Part shown: positions 43,437-53,750 of the stretch, piece after piece
Numbering within the stretch: the first letter of the stretch is position 1
Layout of the letters: each line of letters starts with the position of its first letter
Assembly (NCBI GenBank): GCA_965221345.1
Contig: CBDCSD010000001.1
Coordinates: forward strand, 124,001-188,000
DNA from: Bin5 sp965221345
GTDB lineage: Bacteria; Chloroflexota; Anaerolineae; Caldilineales; Caldilineaceae
Direction: 5' to 3'
Length of the DNA: 64,000 nucleotides
The notes under the pieces: model-generated
Told to the model about the DNA's origin: nothing
Seen by the model: only the letters and a program-made list of their open reading frames with translations
Database searches by the model: none
Made by a program: the position numbers and the translations under genes

Positions 43437-46322
43437 CTACCCCAAAACCCAGCCCACCAGGTTGCTCAACAGCCGCTCCGCCACCGGATCTTTGCCCAGA
43501 TTCTCAACGATCCGGTGTGTACACAGAATGTAACTGCCTTCGCCATGCGAGATCTGCGTCAGGTCGGCGCCGTGGAACGCGGCTGTCACGCCTATGTAAT
43601 TCTGCTTGTGCTTCAAACCGGCATACCAGTCATAGGTGACATTGCCGCTGATCCAGTCCGTTTCCGGCGCCACAATCGACCACCGTGAAACCGCATCGCG
43701 GTACTCCTGCCCCATCAGGCAGGACGATGGCAGACCGTCGTAGACCGGGTGCTCGCGGACAACGTGGCTGCACGGTGTCCACAGACCCTTGCCGCTGAAG
43801 TAAGTTATCGCGAACGGCAGCAGAATATCCTTTGGCAGAAGTTTCTGCATGCGATACCTGGTCGTCAAGGCCTCCTCCGGCGGCGCCCCGAGGAACACGG
43901 CCGTCCCGCCTGCGCTGACCCAGCGCTCCAGATCAGCGAAGATCGGTTGCTCTTCGCCCCCCCAGCCATTCAGATTCACCAGTACCCGGTTGCTGCGCGG
44001 CGTTTCCGTCGAAAACGGCGTCGAACGCAGGTCAGAGTCCGCCGCGTAGGCGCCGAGCGCGCCGTCAAGATCGATCAGCGCGACCTCCTGCCGGGGAAGG
44101 GCCGATCTCTCCCGCTCCAGGACATAAAAGCTGCTGCGGTTCTCCACCACAACCGCGTCACCAACGCGGAAGACAGCCTCGACCAGGCAACGCCCCGCCA
44201 GGCCGTCGGTGGCGACGCCGTACTCTCCCAGATCGACGATGCCCGCCGCCAGGCTGGTCTCCTCTGTCAGGTCGAGCAGCAGCCGCCCGTCGCTGGCCGT
44301 GGCCCGCAGCGAGAGCGTCCCCCCCACTGCCTCCTCGTCGTTGACCGACGTCAGCAGGATCTCCACACCCTCCCCCGCGTAAACATTCTGCCGGCTTGGG
44401 CGAATCGCAAGATAACGGTCCGCAAAGACCTCCTGGATCGCGTAATAGGCCCGCTTGGGATTGCGGAAATTGTCGATCAGACCTGCGCCTACGATCCAGT
44501 CGCCGTCGTTGAGAGAGTGGATGCCGATGCCGGCGATGTCGGCATTAATGCGGCAGGCCTCCGCCATCAGCTTGTTGCCCGTGTAGTGGACCTCCTGGCA
44601 GGCAAGCATGAAATCGTGGAAGGTCGGGAAGACCTGCTCCAACCCTGTCCGTTCATAGACCGCAAGGTAGGAGTCGTGCAGACGCGCATGGATCCGGTAA
44701 TCCGGCGTGATCGGGTTGCCCTCGCGCCTATACTGGGCCATGTTGGCTTCCAAATCAGGGATGCTGCCGTAGCCCAGTTCGGAGATATTGGTCAGCAGGC
44801 CGGGCTGGATATGACTGCGCGTATGCTGTCCGAGCGATGTGCGCCCCATCGCCTCCAGTTCCTCTTCCGTCTTGCCCAACAGCATCAGATTGTCGTAGTT
44901 CTGCTGCGCGAACGGCGTGCCCGGGTAGTCGTGAACATCGTTAAACAGCGTTGGCTCGTATGAACCGGGCAGGTAGACGCTGCACAGACCGGCAAAGCCG
45001 CCCGCTTCGTCAATGATCAGCCGCCCCGGGTCCAACTCGCGCGCCTTCAGCGAAGTCGAGTGCCGCAGCCGTTTCAGCCCGTCGCGCAAGATCTCGTTAA
45101 ACATCTCCCAGATGACGATCGAAGGATGATTGCGGTCGCGCAGCACCATCTCCGTCACTTCATTCTCAATCCGTTGCCGTGTGTAGGGCGTGATCTGCGG
45201 CCAGTTGTCCATGCACTCCACCGGCAGCGCGCCCACGTACAGAACGCCCATCTCGTCGGCCAGATCGTAGACGACCGGCGGCTGCGGCTTGCGCCAGGGC
45301 CGGATCATGTTGATATTGCCCTCTTTGATCAGCCTGAACTCCCTCCTCAGCAACTCCAGATCCCTGGGATACGCCAGGGAATGAGGGTAGAAGGCCTCAT
45401 TGAACGTCGTCTTCAGGATGATCTTCTTGCCGTTGAGATAGAAGCTCCTGCCCTTGGCCGTGAACTCGCGAAAACCGAACCGCGTCTCCACCCGGTCCGA
45501 AAGCCCATCCTCGAGCGCCACGCTTGTCGTCGCCACGTAAAGATAGGGATCATCCAGCTCCCACAGCCTGTGGTCGGCCACCTTCAACGCCAGCGTCACC
45601 TCCGTTCTGCCCGGCCGCAGATTCTGTTCTGCGCGCACCGCGGCCGAGTGCGTGCCGTCTGCCCACGAAGCGACCTCGCATCGCACCTCGGCCTGCTGGC
45701 TTCTGAGGCTGGTATTGCGCAGCGCCATCTCCACCTGCACATCACCGGAGCCGATGTCGCCCGTCACAAATACGCTTTCCACAAAAACCGCGTCCGTCGC
45801 GATCAGCGAAACCGGCTGCCAGATCCCGCCGGCGATCGCGCCGCGCCAGTGGGGCATATCGTCCCGCCCCAGCCCGTCGATCACGACATCGCGGGTGATC
45901 AGCGGCGTGATGACGCGCACCGCAATGAAATTTTCCGCGTCCGCATGTAACAGATCATCGATCTCCAACTCAAAGCCGGTATAGCCGCCTTCATGCGCGC
46001 CCGCGGCCTCGCCGTTGACCCAAACCTCCGCCCGGTAGTTGACCGCCTCGAACCGTACGCGGATCGTCTTGCCCTCCCAATCCTCCGGCAGACGGAAACT
46101 CTTGCCATACCACGCCGCGCCCTCGTAGTCCTGTCTGAACTCCTCCAGGCACGCCGGAACCGCAACCTCCTCGATGGCGTGGTAACTGTCGAACTGTTCT
46201 CGATGCTGCCAGTTCAGCGTCCGGCCTTTATTGTCCTGATCGAAAATGACCTGCCAACTACCGTCGAGTGACATCGTCTCATGCGTTGTCGCTTCGCTGT
46301 TTGCGGTCGGTGTGTGATTCAT
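43437..46322 (-). CDS. glycoside hydrolase family 2 enzyme
   Basis: A 961-residue GH2-type protein. The N-terminal jelly-roll (sugar-binding) domain has MSLDGSWQVIFDQDN and FEAVNYRAEVWVNGEAAGAHEGGY; an immunoglobulin-like domain follows; the TIM barrel has NHPSIVIWEMFNE with the acid/base Glu, and a likely nucleophile Glu in ISELGYGS. The C-terminal ~200 residues resemble a glutamine-amidotransferase-like or trimerisation fold (RVLVNLNGWGGEEQPIFADL). GH2 covers beta-galactosidase, beta-glucuronidase and beta-mannosidase activities; substrate is undetermined. It has no signal peptide, so it acts inside the cell after uptake. Confidence 0.9.
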   Translation of the reverse strand: MNHTPTANSEATTHETMSLDGSWQVIFDQDNKGRTLNWQHREQFDSYHAIEEVAVPACLEEFRQDYEGAAWYGKSFRLPEDWEGKTIRVRFEAVNYRAEVWVNGEAAGAHEGGYTGFELEIDDLLHADAENFIAVRVITPLITRDVVIDGLGRDDMPHWRGAIAGGIWQPVSLIATDAVFVESVFVTGDIGSGDVQVEMALRNTSLRSQQAEVRCEVASWADGTHSAAVRAEQNLRPGRTEVTLALKVADHRLWELDDPYLYVATTSVALEDGLSDRVETRFGFREFTAKGRSFYLNGKKIILKTTFNEAFYPHSLAYPRDLELLRREFRLIKEGNINMIRPWRKPQPPVVYDLADEMGVLYVGALPVECMDNWPQITPYTRQRIENEVTEMVLRDRNHPSIVIWEMFNEILRDGLKRLRHSTSLKARELDPGRLIIDEAGGFAGLCSVYLPGSYEPTLFNDVHDYPGTPFAQQNYDNLMLLGKTEEELEAMGRTSLGQHTRSHIQPGLLTNISELGYGSIPDLEANMAQYRREGNPITPDYRIHARLHDSYLAVYERTGLEQVFPTFHDFMLACQEVHYTGNKLMAEACRINADIAGIGIHSLNDGDWIVGAGLIDNFRNPKRAYYAIQEVFADRYLAIRPSRQNVYAGEGVEILLTSVNDEEAVGGTLSLRATASDGRLLLDLTEETSLAAGIVDLGEYGVATDGLAGRCLVEAVFRVGDAVVVENRSSFYVLERERSALPRQEVALIDLDGALGAYAADSDLRSTPFSTETPRSNRVLVNLNGWGGEEQPIFADLERWVSAGGTAVFLGAPPEEALTTRYRMQKLLPKDILLPFAITYFSGKGLWTPCSHVVREHPVYDGLPSSCLMGQEYRDAVSRWSIVAPETDWISGNVTYDWYAGLKHKQNYIGVTAAFHGADLTQISHGEGSYILCTHRIVENLGKDPVAERLLSNLVGWVLG

Positions 46323-46462
46323 GGGCGTTCTCTGTTCCTTATGGTCTCTGATTTCCGTATCTACGTCTTCAGCAGCAGATATCCACGCAAGAGCAGGCCG
46401 TCACGAAAAATTGAGGCCCGCTTACAACTGTCTGAACTGTGATTCATCTGCCCACCATTCTG

Positions 46463-46690
46463 GGACGCCTACGGGCGCAGACGCCCTCCGGCGGCTCCGG
46501 CCCGCTAAGGCGTGCCTGCGCACCCTTCGCCGCTAAGGCGGCTCAGGGCTGTCGTCGGCAAACCCCCGCCGCCGCCAGGGGCTGACGCCCTTTATGGGCG
46601 GTCGGGCCTTCGGCCCTCCCTTGTGCGGGGGGACACCCCCCGCAACGCCCCCCTCCAAAACCACGCCCCGCCACCGCCGCACCGGTCTCC
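46463..46690. repeat. GC-rich dispersed palindromic repeat, copy B
   Basis: Near-identical to 11828-12050, differing mainly in one internal hairpin (GCCGCCGCCAGGGG instead of the CTGGTGGCGCCA hairpin). Confidence 0.85.
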
Positions 46691-46725
46691 GGCCACTATC
46701 CCCTATCCACTGGTGTTCACTAAGA

Positions 46726-46778
46726 ACTGACCACTGACCACTGACCACTGACCACTGACCACTGACCACTAACCACTG
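46726..46778. repeat. CTGACCA heptamer array
   Basis: Seven or more head-to-tail copies of ctgacca, ending in CCACTAACCACTGCCC. It is the longest of the CCACTAA/CCACTGA clusters found in many spacers of the window. Confidence 0.9.
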
Positions 46779-46781
46779 CCC

Positions 46782-48248
46782 TTAAGGTCCCGCCTCACCT
46801 GTCGCCATTATCGTGCCCGCCGGCGGGAGCGCATCGGCCCGGCTCGGGAGATCGTCGCCAATTTCCGCCAACCAGTCCATCAACTGATGACGGAGCTCGG
46901 CTTGGATGGCTGCCCGGCCCGCCTCATCTGTCAGGTTCTCCATCTCGTGCGGGTCGGCCTCCAGGTCGTAAAGCTCGTCGCTGGCCTGCGGATTCCATAC
47001 ATACTTGTACCGTTCATTGCGGATTGCGCGCACCGCGAAATTCATGCCATTATAGAGATTGTAGACGCCGTACGCCGTTTGCGGCCAATCGTCAGGGTGC
47101 CTGCCCGTCCCCACCAGCGGCAGCAGATCCCGCCCCGCGCGCGGCCGCTCCGCCGTTGCCGCGGCGTCAATCAGGCCGAAAAGCGTCTCGCCCACGTCAA
47201 TCAGCGAAACGTAGGCATCCTGCGTTGCCTGCCCCCTGTCCGGCCTGCTTATGATCAACGGAATCCGCCACACCTCCTCATAGAAATAGGCTCCCTTGTC
47301 GAAGCGGTTGTGCCCGCCCTCCATATCGCCGTGGTCCGCCACAAAGACCACCGTCGTCGACTCCCGCAACCCCAGTCGCTCCAATGTGTCCAGCACCCGC
47401 CCGATCGCTTCGTCTACCATCATGATATGGGCGTGCGAGTAGGCCACGACCGTCCGCCATTCCTCCTCATCCAGCGGCGAAGTGTCCATGCACGGCCACC
47501 AGGCCACCGCGTGAAACCAGGGTCTGCCCGCGCAGTTATCGCCCAGATTGGCCGGTAGCTCGACCTTGGCTCTGAGCTCTTGCGCGATGTTGACGTATGG
47601 CTCAGGCAGATGGTGTGGAAAGTGCGGTTCAGCGGAAGAGACGGTCAGAAAGAACGGTTTGCCGCGCTCGCCCGCGGCCCACTCTTCAAGGAAGCGGACG
47701 CCGTTTTCCATCACCGGAAAGGGCGAGCACTCCTCTTTGGGCTGCGCCGTATCGCCCCAGAAAGGCGCGCGACCTCTGATCAGACCGCGCGTCTGCCGGT
47801 CGTAATTCTCTTTCGCGAACTGGTAGGAGAAAGAGCTCGCCTCTGGATCGTAGGGTCGGCGCTGCGCCTCCGCATCGGGGTCAAACCGGTGGGCGCCGCG
47901 CGCTTCCGGGTTGATCGGCCCCAGATGCCACTTGCCAAAGTAGCCGACGTGGTAGCCGAGCCGCGCCGCCTCGTCGATCCAGGTGCGTTCCGTCAGCGGC
48001 GGCGAAGGCTGTTGCGAATATCCCACCGCGTAGTTGTCGGTAATGCCCGTGTCGTGCGGCCAGCGCCCCGTCAGCAGCGTTCCCCGCGCCGGCGTACACA
48101 GCGGGCACGTGGTAAAGGCGTTGCTGAAAGCCGTCCCCTCAGCCGCCAGCCGGTCGATATTCGGGGTAGGGATCTCCGCCCCACAAAAACTAAAGGCCCT
48201 TGCCGGCCACTGGTCCGTCAGGACAAAAAGAACATTCTCCGCGCACAT
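46782..48248 (-). CDS. sulfatase (type I, formylglycine-dependent)
   Basis: A 488-residue alkaline-phosphatase-fold sulfatase. The modified residue is C51 in the CTPAR signature (C-x-P-x-R), to be converted to formylglycine by a separate maturase not seen here; GYFGKWHLG and VFVADHGDMEG supply further metal and substrate residues. ATG 48248 has GGAGAC upstream; an in-frame extension to 48416 overlaps the permease gene and is non-homologous. No signal peptide is present. Its place between sugar permease and GH2 genes suggests desulfation of imported oligosaccharides. Confidence 0.92.
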   Translation of the reverse strand: MCAENVLFVLTDQWPARAFSFCGAEIPTPNIDRLAAEGTAFSNAFTTCPLCTPARGTLLTGRWPHDTGITDNYAVGYSQQPSPPLTERTWIDEAARLGYHVGYFGKWHLGPINPEARGAHRFDPDAEAQRRPYDPEASSFSYQFAKENYDRQTRGLIRGRAPFWGDTAQPKEECSPFPVMENGVRFLEEWAAGERGKPFFLTVSSAEPHFPHHLPEPYVNIAQELRAKVELPANLGDNCAGRPWFHAVAWWPCMDTSPLDEEEWRTVVAYSHAHIMMVDEAIGRVLDTLERLGLRESTTVVFVADHGDMEGGHNRFDKGAYFYEEVWRIPLIISRPDRGQATQDAYVSLIDVGETLFGLIDAAATAERPRAGRDLLPLVGTGRHPDDWPQTAYGVYNLYNGMNFAVRAIRNERYKYVWNPQASDELYDLEADPHEMENLTDEAGRAAIQAELRHQLMDWLAEIGDDLPSRADALPPAGTIMATGEAGP

Positions 48249-48327
48249 CGAAAAGTCTCCATAAACTGCGACAACCGCTAAGACGCAAAAGACGTCTCTC
48301 ACTCCCCCTGCCGTTCCCCCCGCCCTT

Positions 48328-49194
48328 CTACCCCTTCGCGCCGGTCGTGGCGATTCCCTGGATGAAGTAGCTCTGGAAAACGAAAAAGATAAGGATGACC
48401 GGCAGCGACGCCACAAACGAGGCCGCCATCAGATGGTTCCAGTCGGTCCCATACTGGTCGCGAAAACCGTTCAGCCCCAGCGGAATCGTCCACTTGTCGA
48501 TATCGTTCAGGACGATCAACGGCCACAGAAACTCGTTCCAGTTCCACAGAAAAGAGAAGATGGCAACCGTCGTTAACCCCGGAACCGCCAGCGGCAGCAA
48601 AATCTGCCACAGAATGCGGAAAGGGCCGCAGCCGTCCAGTTTGGCCGCCTCATCCAGCTCAAGCGGCAAGGTCAGGAAAAACTGGCGCAACAGAAAAATG
48701 AAAAAGGGACTGCCGCCCAGAAAATTGGGAACGATCAGAGGATAGTAGGTGTTGATCCAGTCCAGATTGCGATAGAGAATGAACAGCGGGATCATCGTCA
48801 CCTGCCAGGGCAGCATCATCGTCGCCAGCAATATGATAAAGAGAATATCTCGCCCCGGAAAGCGCAGGCGGGCAAAGCCGTAGGCAACAACCGCGGAGGA
48901 AAGAATCTGCCCGATCACGCTCGTGACTGTGACAAAAATCGAATTGCGGAAGTAGAGGGCAAACGGCATCACCGTCAGCGCCTCAATATAGTTGCGCCAT
49001 AGGATCGGTTCGGGCATCCATTGCGGCGGGTATTGGAAGACCTTCTCGATCGGTTTCAGTGAAGTGGAAATCATCCACAAAAAGGGTACCAGGAAAGCAG
49101 CCGCGCCCGCCAGCGCCAACAGGTGCATCAGAGCAATGTTGGACCAGTGCAACAACTGATATCGATTGGACGGCCAACTGATTGTGGTTTTCAT
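48328..49194 (-). CDS. sugar ABC transporter permease (MalG-type), set 1
   Basis: A 288-residue inner-membrane permease with six predicted helices (LLALAGAAAFLVPFLWMIS first). The ATPase-coupling EAA loop is LDEAAKLDGCGPFRILWQILLPLAVPG. It pairs with the upstream MalF-type permease (22-nt gap) and binding protein at 50338. No ATPase gene lies in the locus, so a shared MsmX/UgpC-type ATPase is probably used. Confidence 0.93.
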   Translation of the reverse strand: MKTTISWPSNRYQLLHWSNIALMHLLALAGAAAFLVPFLWMISTSLKPIEKVFQYPPQWMPEPILWRNYIEALTVMPFALYFRNSIFVTVTSVIGQILSSAVVAYGFARLRFPGRDILFIILLATMMLPWQVTMIPLFILYRNLDWINTYYPLIVPNFLGGSPFFIFLLRQFFLTLPLELDEAAKLDGCGPFRILWQILLPLAVPGLTTVAIFSFLWNWNEFLWPLIVLNDIDKWTIPLGLNGFRDQYGTDWNHLMAASFVASLPVILIFFVFQSYFIQGIATTGAKG

Positions 49195-49216
49195 AATTGG
49201 CGACTAGGGATCGCTG

Positions 49217-50179
49217 TCAGGCGCCCCCAATCTTGCCTTCATAATGCACCCAGTGCTCCGACGAGCGCAGCACGGCCAGCGAGATCACCAGAACCACCAC
49301 GAAGAGGACCCACGCCAGCGCCGAGGCGTAGCCCATGTGGAACCATTCAAAGGCATTGCGGTAGATGTAGAGGACCAGAAAGAGCGTGGCGTTGCCCGGG
49401 CCGCCCCTGGTCATAATGTAGGCCTGCGTGAAAATCTGGAAGCTGCCGATCACGTTCATCACCAGGGCAAAGAGAACCACGGGCGACAACATCGGCAAAG
49501 TGATACTGAGAAACCTCTGCCATGTGTTAGCGCCATCGATCGTTGCCGCCTCGTAGAGATGGGACGGGATGCCCTGCAGGCCGGCCAGAAAGATGACCAT
49601 GCCCGTCCCTACCTGCCACAGACTCATGATTATCAGCGCCGGCAGCGCCCAGCGCGATGAATGAATCCACTGAGGACCTTCGATGCCAAACAGCCTGATG
49701 AAAGAGTTCAGAACCCCGTACTCCGGGTTGAAGATCCAGATCCACATCATGCTGACCGCCACCAGTGGAATGACGGCCGGCAGATAGTAGATCGTGCGGA
49801 AGAGGCGTCGGCCGGCAAGTTGCTGATTCATCAGCAGTGCCAGGGCCAGCGAAAGCATCGCTGAGAACGGCACGCGGAAGAGGACATAAATAACGGTTAC
49901 TTTGATGCTCTGCCAGAAGAGGTCGTCCTTGAACAACAGCTTTTCGAAGTTGCCCAGGCCGTTGAACTCTGGCGCGCTCAGGATACGCCATTCGGTTGAA
50001 CTGATATAGAGAGCCGCCGCGATCGGCACCAGCTGAAATATGAGAAAACCCAGCAGCCACGGCGAAATGGCAATATAGCCGGCGATGGCTTCCTTGCGCG
50101 CGATGCCGCTCATGCGCGGTCGTTTCCCCACCGCGAATCCTTTTGCGGCCTGACCGACCTGCGCTTGCCTGCTGCGCAT
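49217..50179 (-). CDS. sugar ABC transporter permease (MalF-type), set 1
   Basis: A 320-residue permease. Helices include IAISPWLLGFLIFQLVPIAA and AMLSLALALLMN; the EAA loop is YEAATIDGANTWQRFLSITLPMLSP and the C-terminal GGPGNAT segment is typical. ATG 50179 follows AAAGGAG (spacing about 7); a GTG immediately upstream is rejected. It forms the translocation pore with the MalG-type partner. Confidence 0.93.
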   Translation of the reverse strand: MRSRQAQVGQAAKGFAVGKRPRMSGIARKEAIAGYIAISPWLLGFLIFQLVPIAAALYISSTEWRILSAPEFNGLGNFEKLLFKDDLFWQSIKVTVIYVLFRVPFSAMLSLALALLMNQQLAGRRLFRTIYYLPAVIPLVAVSMMWIWIFNPEYGVLNSFIRLFGIEGPQWIHSSRWALPALIIMSLWQVGTGMVIFLAGLQGIPSHLYEAATIDGANTWQRFLSITLPMLSPVVLFALVMNVIGSFQIFTQAYIMTRGGPGNATLFLVLYIYRNAFEWFHMGYASALAWVLFVVVLVISLAVLRSSEHWVHYEGKIGGA

Positions 50180-50337
50180 CACCTCTCCTTTTTCGAAAAT
50201 CAGTAATCAGTGGACTGTAGCCCAGAGAGCGCCCCGCCGCCAGCCGCTAAAATATGTGCCGAACCAAAAGAGGAGAGGACAATTTCCTCTCCTCTTCGGA
50301 TACATACCGACAATGTGGAGCGCTCAACGCATCACTG

Positions 50338-51693
50338 CTAATTTCCCCAGAATTCGGCGAGGATTTCGTCGATCTTGGGCCCGGCCGCCGCAACCGCGTC
50401 CTCAACCGACTTTTCCCCGAGGAACGACAGGTTCAACTCAGGCGTGATGACCCTGTCCATGATCTCGGTGATCGGCGCAAGCGTGGGCCAGACCTGCATG
50501 TGGGGGGCGCTGTCGATAAAGACCTGGCGCGTCGGCGGTTTGGGCAGCCCGGCGAAGGCGTCGCCCTCGGCAACATGGCTCATTGCCGGCACGTCGCCGA
50601 TCGTCTGCGCCACGGTGATGTTGCTCTCTTCGTCGCTGATGACCTTGAGGTATTCCCACGACCATTCCGCGCTCTGTGTGCCCTTGGGAATGCCGTGCCC
50701 GTAATACTGTGTGTAACCAACCGGAGGCTGGCCGGCAGCGCGCGGCAGCGGCCCCACATCCCAATCCAGCCCCTCAACCCGCGTCAGCGCGCCGATCCCC
50801 CACGCGCCGGCCGTGAACATGGCCACCCGCCCAGCCGTAAACAGATCCTGCGGGCCTCCCAGCCCCTCGACTTCAGCTGGGCTGGGGGATACATGGTGCG
50901 TAAGCCGCAGGTCGGCCAGCCACTGCAACGCCGCCACTGCTTCCGCGCTGTCCAGACCGGAGGACTGCTGGTCGTCTGACAGCACATCTCCGCCGCCGAG
51001 CCGCAGAAATGGATACCAGTAGGGGAAGAACATGCCGTACTGGTCGGTCCTGCCGTCGCCGTCGGTATCGGTCGTAAGCGCCTGGGCCGTCTCCAGGAAC
51101 GAGTCCCAGGTCCACGTGTCGTTCTCCCACGAGGTCGGCAGATCATCCAGGCCTGCCTCGCCGAAGAGCGCCCGGTTGTAATAAATCACGAATGGATTCC
51201 AGCCGCGCGGCACCGTAAACAGCTCTCCCTCATGCGTGCCCAGTTCGATGATGCGCGGATAAAATACATCAAAGGTGAACTCGTCGTCCGCGTTGGCGAA
51301 CGGAACGACATCGAGCAGTGCGTTCTGGCCGCGGAAGAAGGGTTCCCACTTGTGGTTCAGTTGCATCGTATCCGGCGGTGTCCCCGCCGCGATCGCCGTC
51401 AGCACCTTCTCGCCGTACTGTCCGCCGGGGACCGAACTCTGGCTCGCCGTCACGTTCGGGAACTTCTCGGTCATCCGCTGGGCGAGGATTTCGCGGTCTT
51501 CGATAAATTCCGGCCGCGTAGCCCAGTACTGGGCCACAAGTTCGACCGGCTCTTCGGACATCGATGCGCCTTCGTCAGCCGCAGCCGCGCCCGACTCTCC
51601 AGGGACGGCCGCACACGCGGCCAAGAGCGCGCCGCCCGCCACCAGCGCCGAACTCTGCAGAAAATGCCGTCTGCTCAATCTTCCAGCTGTCAT
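50338..51693 (-). CDS. extracellular sugar-binding lipoprotein, set 1
   Basis: A 451-residue family 1 solute-binding protein. The N-terminus has a Tat-like motif LSRRHFLQ, a hydrophobic stretch and lipobox LLAACA, so it should be a Tat-exported lipoprotein. The mature part has aromatic sugar-binding features (WNPFVIYYNR, DTWTWDSFLE). AAAGGAG lies 7 nt ahead of ATG 51693. It delivers substrate to the permeases at 49217 and 48328. It shares WTWD-type segments with the set 2 protein but is otherwise diverged. Confidence 0.93.
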   Translation of the reverse strand: MTAGRLSRRHFLQSSALVAGGALLAACAAVPGESGAAAADEGASMSEEPVELVAQYWATRPEFIEDREILAQRMTEKFPNVTASQSSVPGGQYGEKVLTAIAAGTPPDTMQLNHKWEPFFRGQNALLDVVPFANADDEFTFDVFYPRIIELGTHEGELFTVPRGWNPFVIYYNRALFGEAGLDDLPTSWENDTWTWDSFLETAQALTTDTDGDGRTDQYGMFFPYWYPFLRLGGGDVLSDDQQSSGLDSAEAVAALQWLADLRLTHHVSPSPAEVEGLGGPQDLFTAGRVAMFTAGAWGIGALTRVEGLDWDVGPLPRAAGQPPVGYTQYYGHGIPKGTQSAEWSWEYLKVISDEESNITVAQTIGDVPAMSHVAEGDAFAGLPKPPTRQVFIDSAPHMQVWPTLAPITEIMDRVITPELNLSFLGEKSVEDAVAAAGPKIDEILAEFWGN

Positions 51694-51784
51694 AATCAAT
51701 CTCCTTTGGATTGATGCTCTCTCACATTGCGTTTCTGGTCTTCATTTCCACTATCCACTATTCACTATCCACTGCCCTACCGCC

Positions 51785-52609
51785 CTACTGCTTCATCCCG
51801 CTCAAAGCGATGCTGGAAATAAACTGTTTCTGCAGCATCAGGAAGACCACGACGACCGGTACACACGCAATTACCGAGCCGGCCATCTGGATATGGATCG
51901 ACGTCACGAACTGGCCCTGCGCCATCGCCAAGGCCAAAGGCAAAGTGAACAACTCCTTCGAGTTGATCACCAGCACCGGCCAGAACAAAGTGTTCCAGAT
52001 GCCCAGGAAGCTGAAAATGCCCAGGGCCCCCAGGCCGCCCCGGGAGAGCGGCAGGATAACGTGCAGGTAGATATGCCAGTGATTGCCGCCGTCGATCAAA
52101 GTCGCCTCGTCCAGGCTGATCGGGATCTGGTTAAAAAACTGGCGCAGCAGAAAAGTGCCGAATGGGCTGAACAGGCCAGGGAAAATGAGCGCGGTGTAGG
52201 TATCGATCAGCCCGGCAGACCAGACCATCGTGTACAGCGGGATGATGGTCACGTAATGGGGGATCATCATCGTCGCCAGAAAGAGCATGAAGATGGCGTC
52301 GCGGCCGGGGAAGCGCAGGCGGGAAAAGGCATAGGCCCCCAGCGAACAGACGACCAACTGCCCAACCACCGACACGGTAGTGATGACGGCGCTGTTGATC
52401 AGCGCGCGGCCGATGTTGTAGTTGAGCACCGCATCGACGTAGTTGTTCCACTGCGGTTCAGCCGGTATCCAGATCGGAGGGAACGACTCGACCTCTTGCA
52501 ATGTCTGCAGCGACGCCGAAATCATCCACAGGAAAGGGAACAACAACGCTGCCGCGCCCAGAGCAGTGAGCAACTGCAGGCCGACGGCTTCTCTGCGCCT
52601 AAGCTTCAT
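51785..52609 (-). CDS. sugar ABC transporter permease (MalG-type), set 2
   Basis: A 274-residue permease. Helices start with QLLTALGAAALLFPFLWMIS; the EAA loop is LDEATLIDGGNHWHIYLHVILPLSRGG. GGAGG precedes ATG 52609 by 6 nt. It ends with SSIALSGMKQ, homologous to the permease relic at 55389-55562. It pairs with the MalF-type gene at 52716. Confidence 0.93.
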   Translation of the reverse strand: MKLRRREAVGLQLLTALGAAALLFPFLWMISASLQTLQEVESFPPIWIPAEPQWNNYVDAVLNYNIGRALINSAVITTVSVVGQLVVCSLGAYAFSRLRFPGRDAIFMLFLATMMIPHYVTIIPLYTMVWSAGLIDTYTALIFPGLFSPFGTFLLRQFFNQIPISLDEATLIDGGNHWHIYLHVILPLSRGGLGALGIFSFLGIWNTLFWPVLVINSKELFTLPLALAMAQGQFVTSIHIQMAGSVIACVPVVVVFLMLQKQFISSIALSGMKQ

Positions 52610-52715
52610 CAAAATCCTCCACGCCTGTTCGCGCTGCTGCTTGCAAGCTTAGGCCTCACGCCTACACCTTTCAGCGGGTTGGGGCCAGCAGCTATCCACA
52701 AACTCTGCGGGCTGC

Positions 52716-53645
52716 CTACTGGTAGAAAACCCATCGTTTCTGCAGGATCCATTGGATGAGGGTAAAGAGCAAAATAATGACAAACAGAACCCAGGAAAGC
52801 GCCGCCGCGTACCCCATGCGCAGGTTCTGAAAACCGCGCGTGTAGATGTAGTAGCTCAAGGTCCGGGTCGAGTCGGCCGGACCGCCGTCGGTCATGATGA
52901 ATATCGGGTCGAAGATCTGGAGCGTGTTGATGATGCCGATGATCAGGGCGAAAAACATCGCCGGAGAGAGCAGCGGCAGCGTGATCTTCCAGAACTGTTG
53001 CAACCTCGATGCGCCGTCGATGCTTGACGCCTCGTAAAACTCATTGGGTATCGATTGCAGACCGGCCAGCAGAATAATTGTCTTCCAGGAAAGGGTCTTC
53101 CAGGTGATGGTGATGATGACAGCCGGCATAGCCCACTCAGGTCGTGACAGCCACGGGATCGGGTCGATGCCCAGCGGACCCAGCATGGCGTTGATCGGGC
53201 CCTCCAGGCTGTACATGTAGCGCCACGCGATCGCGACCGCCGCCCAGGTAGTGATCAGGGGCAGGAAGTAGATCGTACGGTAAAGGTCGATGCCGCGCAT
53301 CGCGTTCTTCAGCAGCAGCGCCGCACACAACCCCAGGAGCGTGTTGAGCACCTCCAAACCAACTGTAATATACAGCGTGTTCTCAAGCGTGTGGTAGAAG
53401 GTCGCGTCAGTGGCAATTCCGATGAAATTCTTCAAGCCGACGTACTTTATCGGGTCGATTATGTTCCACTCGGAAACACCCAGCACCAGCGCGGTGGCGA
53501 TGGGCAGCACCTGCAACAGGAACAGGCCGAGCAGGCTTGGCGCCAGAAACAGCAGCGCCACATAGAGATCCTTGTGTCGTCCTCCCCTGGGCCGCAAAAT
53601 GGACCAGGGAGCAGATACCGTTTGCGCCTTTTGCCCGGTCGCCAT
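52716..53645 (-). CDS. sugar ABC transporter permease (MalF-type), set 2
   Basis: A 309-residue permease. Helices include LYVALLFLAPSLLGLFLLQV and LEVLNTLLGLCAALLL; the EAA loop is YEASSIDGASRLQQFWKITLPLLSP, followed by the GGPADSTRT segment. ATG 53645 follows GGAGAG; the upstream in-frame extension to 53693 is non-homologous. It pairs with the MalG-type permease at 51785 and the binding protein at 53751. Confidence 0.93.
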   Translation of the reverse strand: MATGQKAQTVSAPWSILRPRGGRHKDLYVALLFLAPSLLGLFLLQVLPIATALVLGVSEWNIIDPIKYVGLKNFIGIATDATFYHTLENTLYITVGLEVLNTLLGLCAALLLKNAMRGIDLYRTIYFLPLITTWAAVAIAWRYMYSLEGPINAMLGPLGIDPIPWLSRPEWAMPAVIITITWKTLSWKTIILLAGLQSIPNEFYEASSIDGASRLQQFWKITLPLLSPAMFFALIIGIINTLQIFDPIFIMTDGGPADSTRTLSYYIYTRGFQNLRMGYAAALSWVLFVIILLFTLIQWILQKRWVFYQ

Positions 53646-53750
53646 CGTTGCTCTCCAAAATCGCGGTAGTGAAGAGAGAGAAGCAAGGAACAAGAACGCT
53701 TCTCCTTCCCTGCTTCTCTCTTCTTGATCCTGATTACTTCCTTCTCGCGG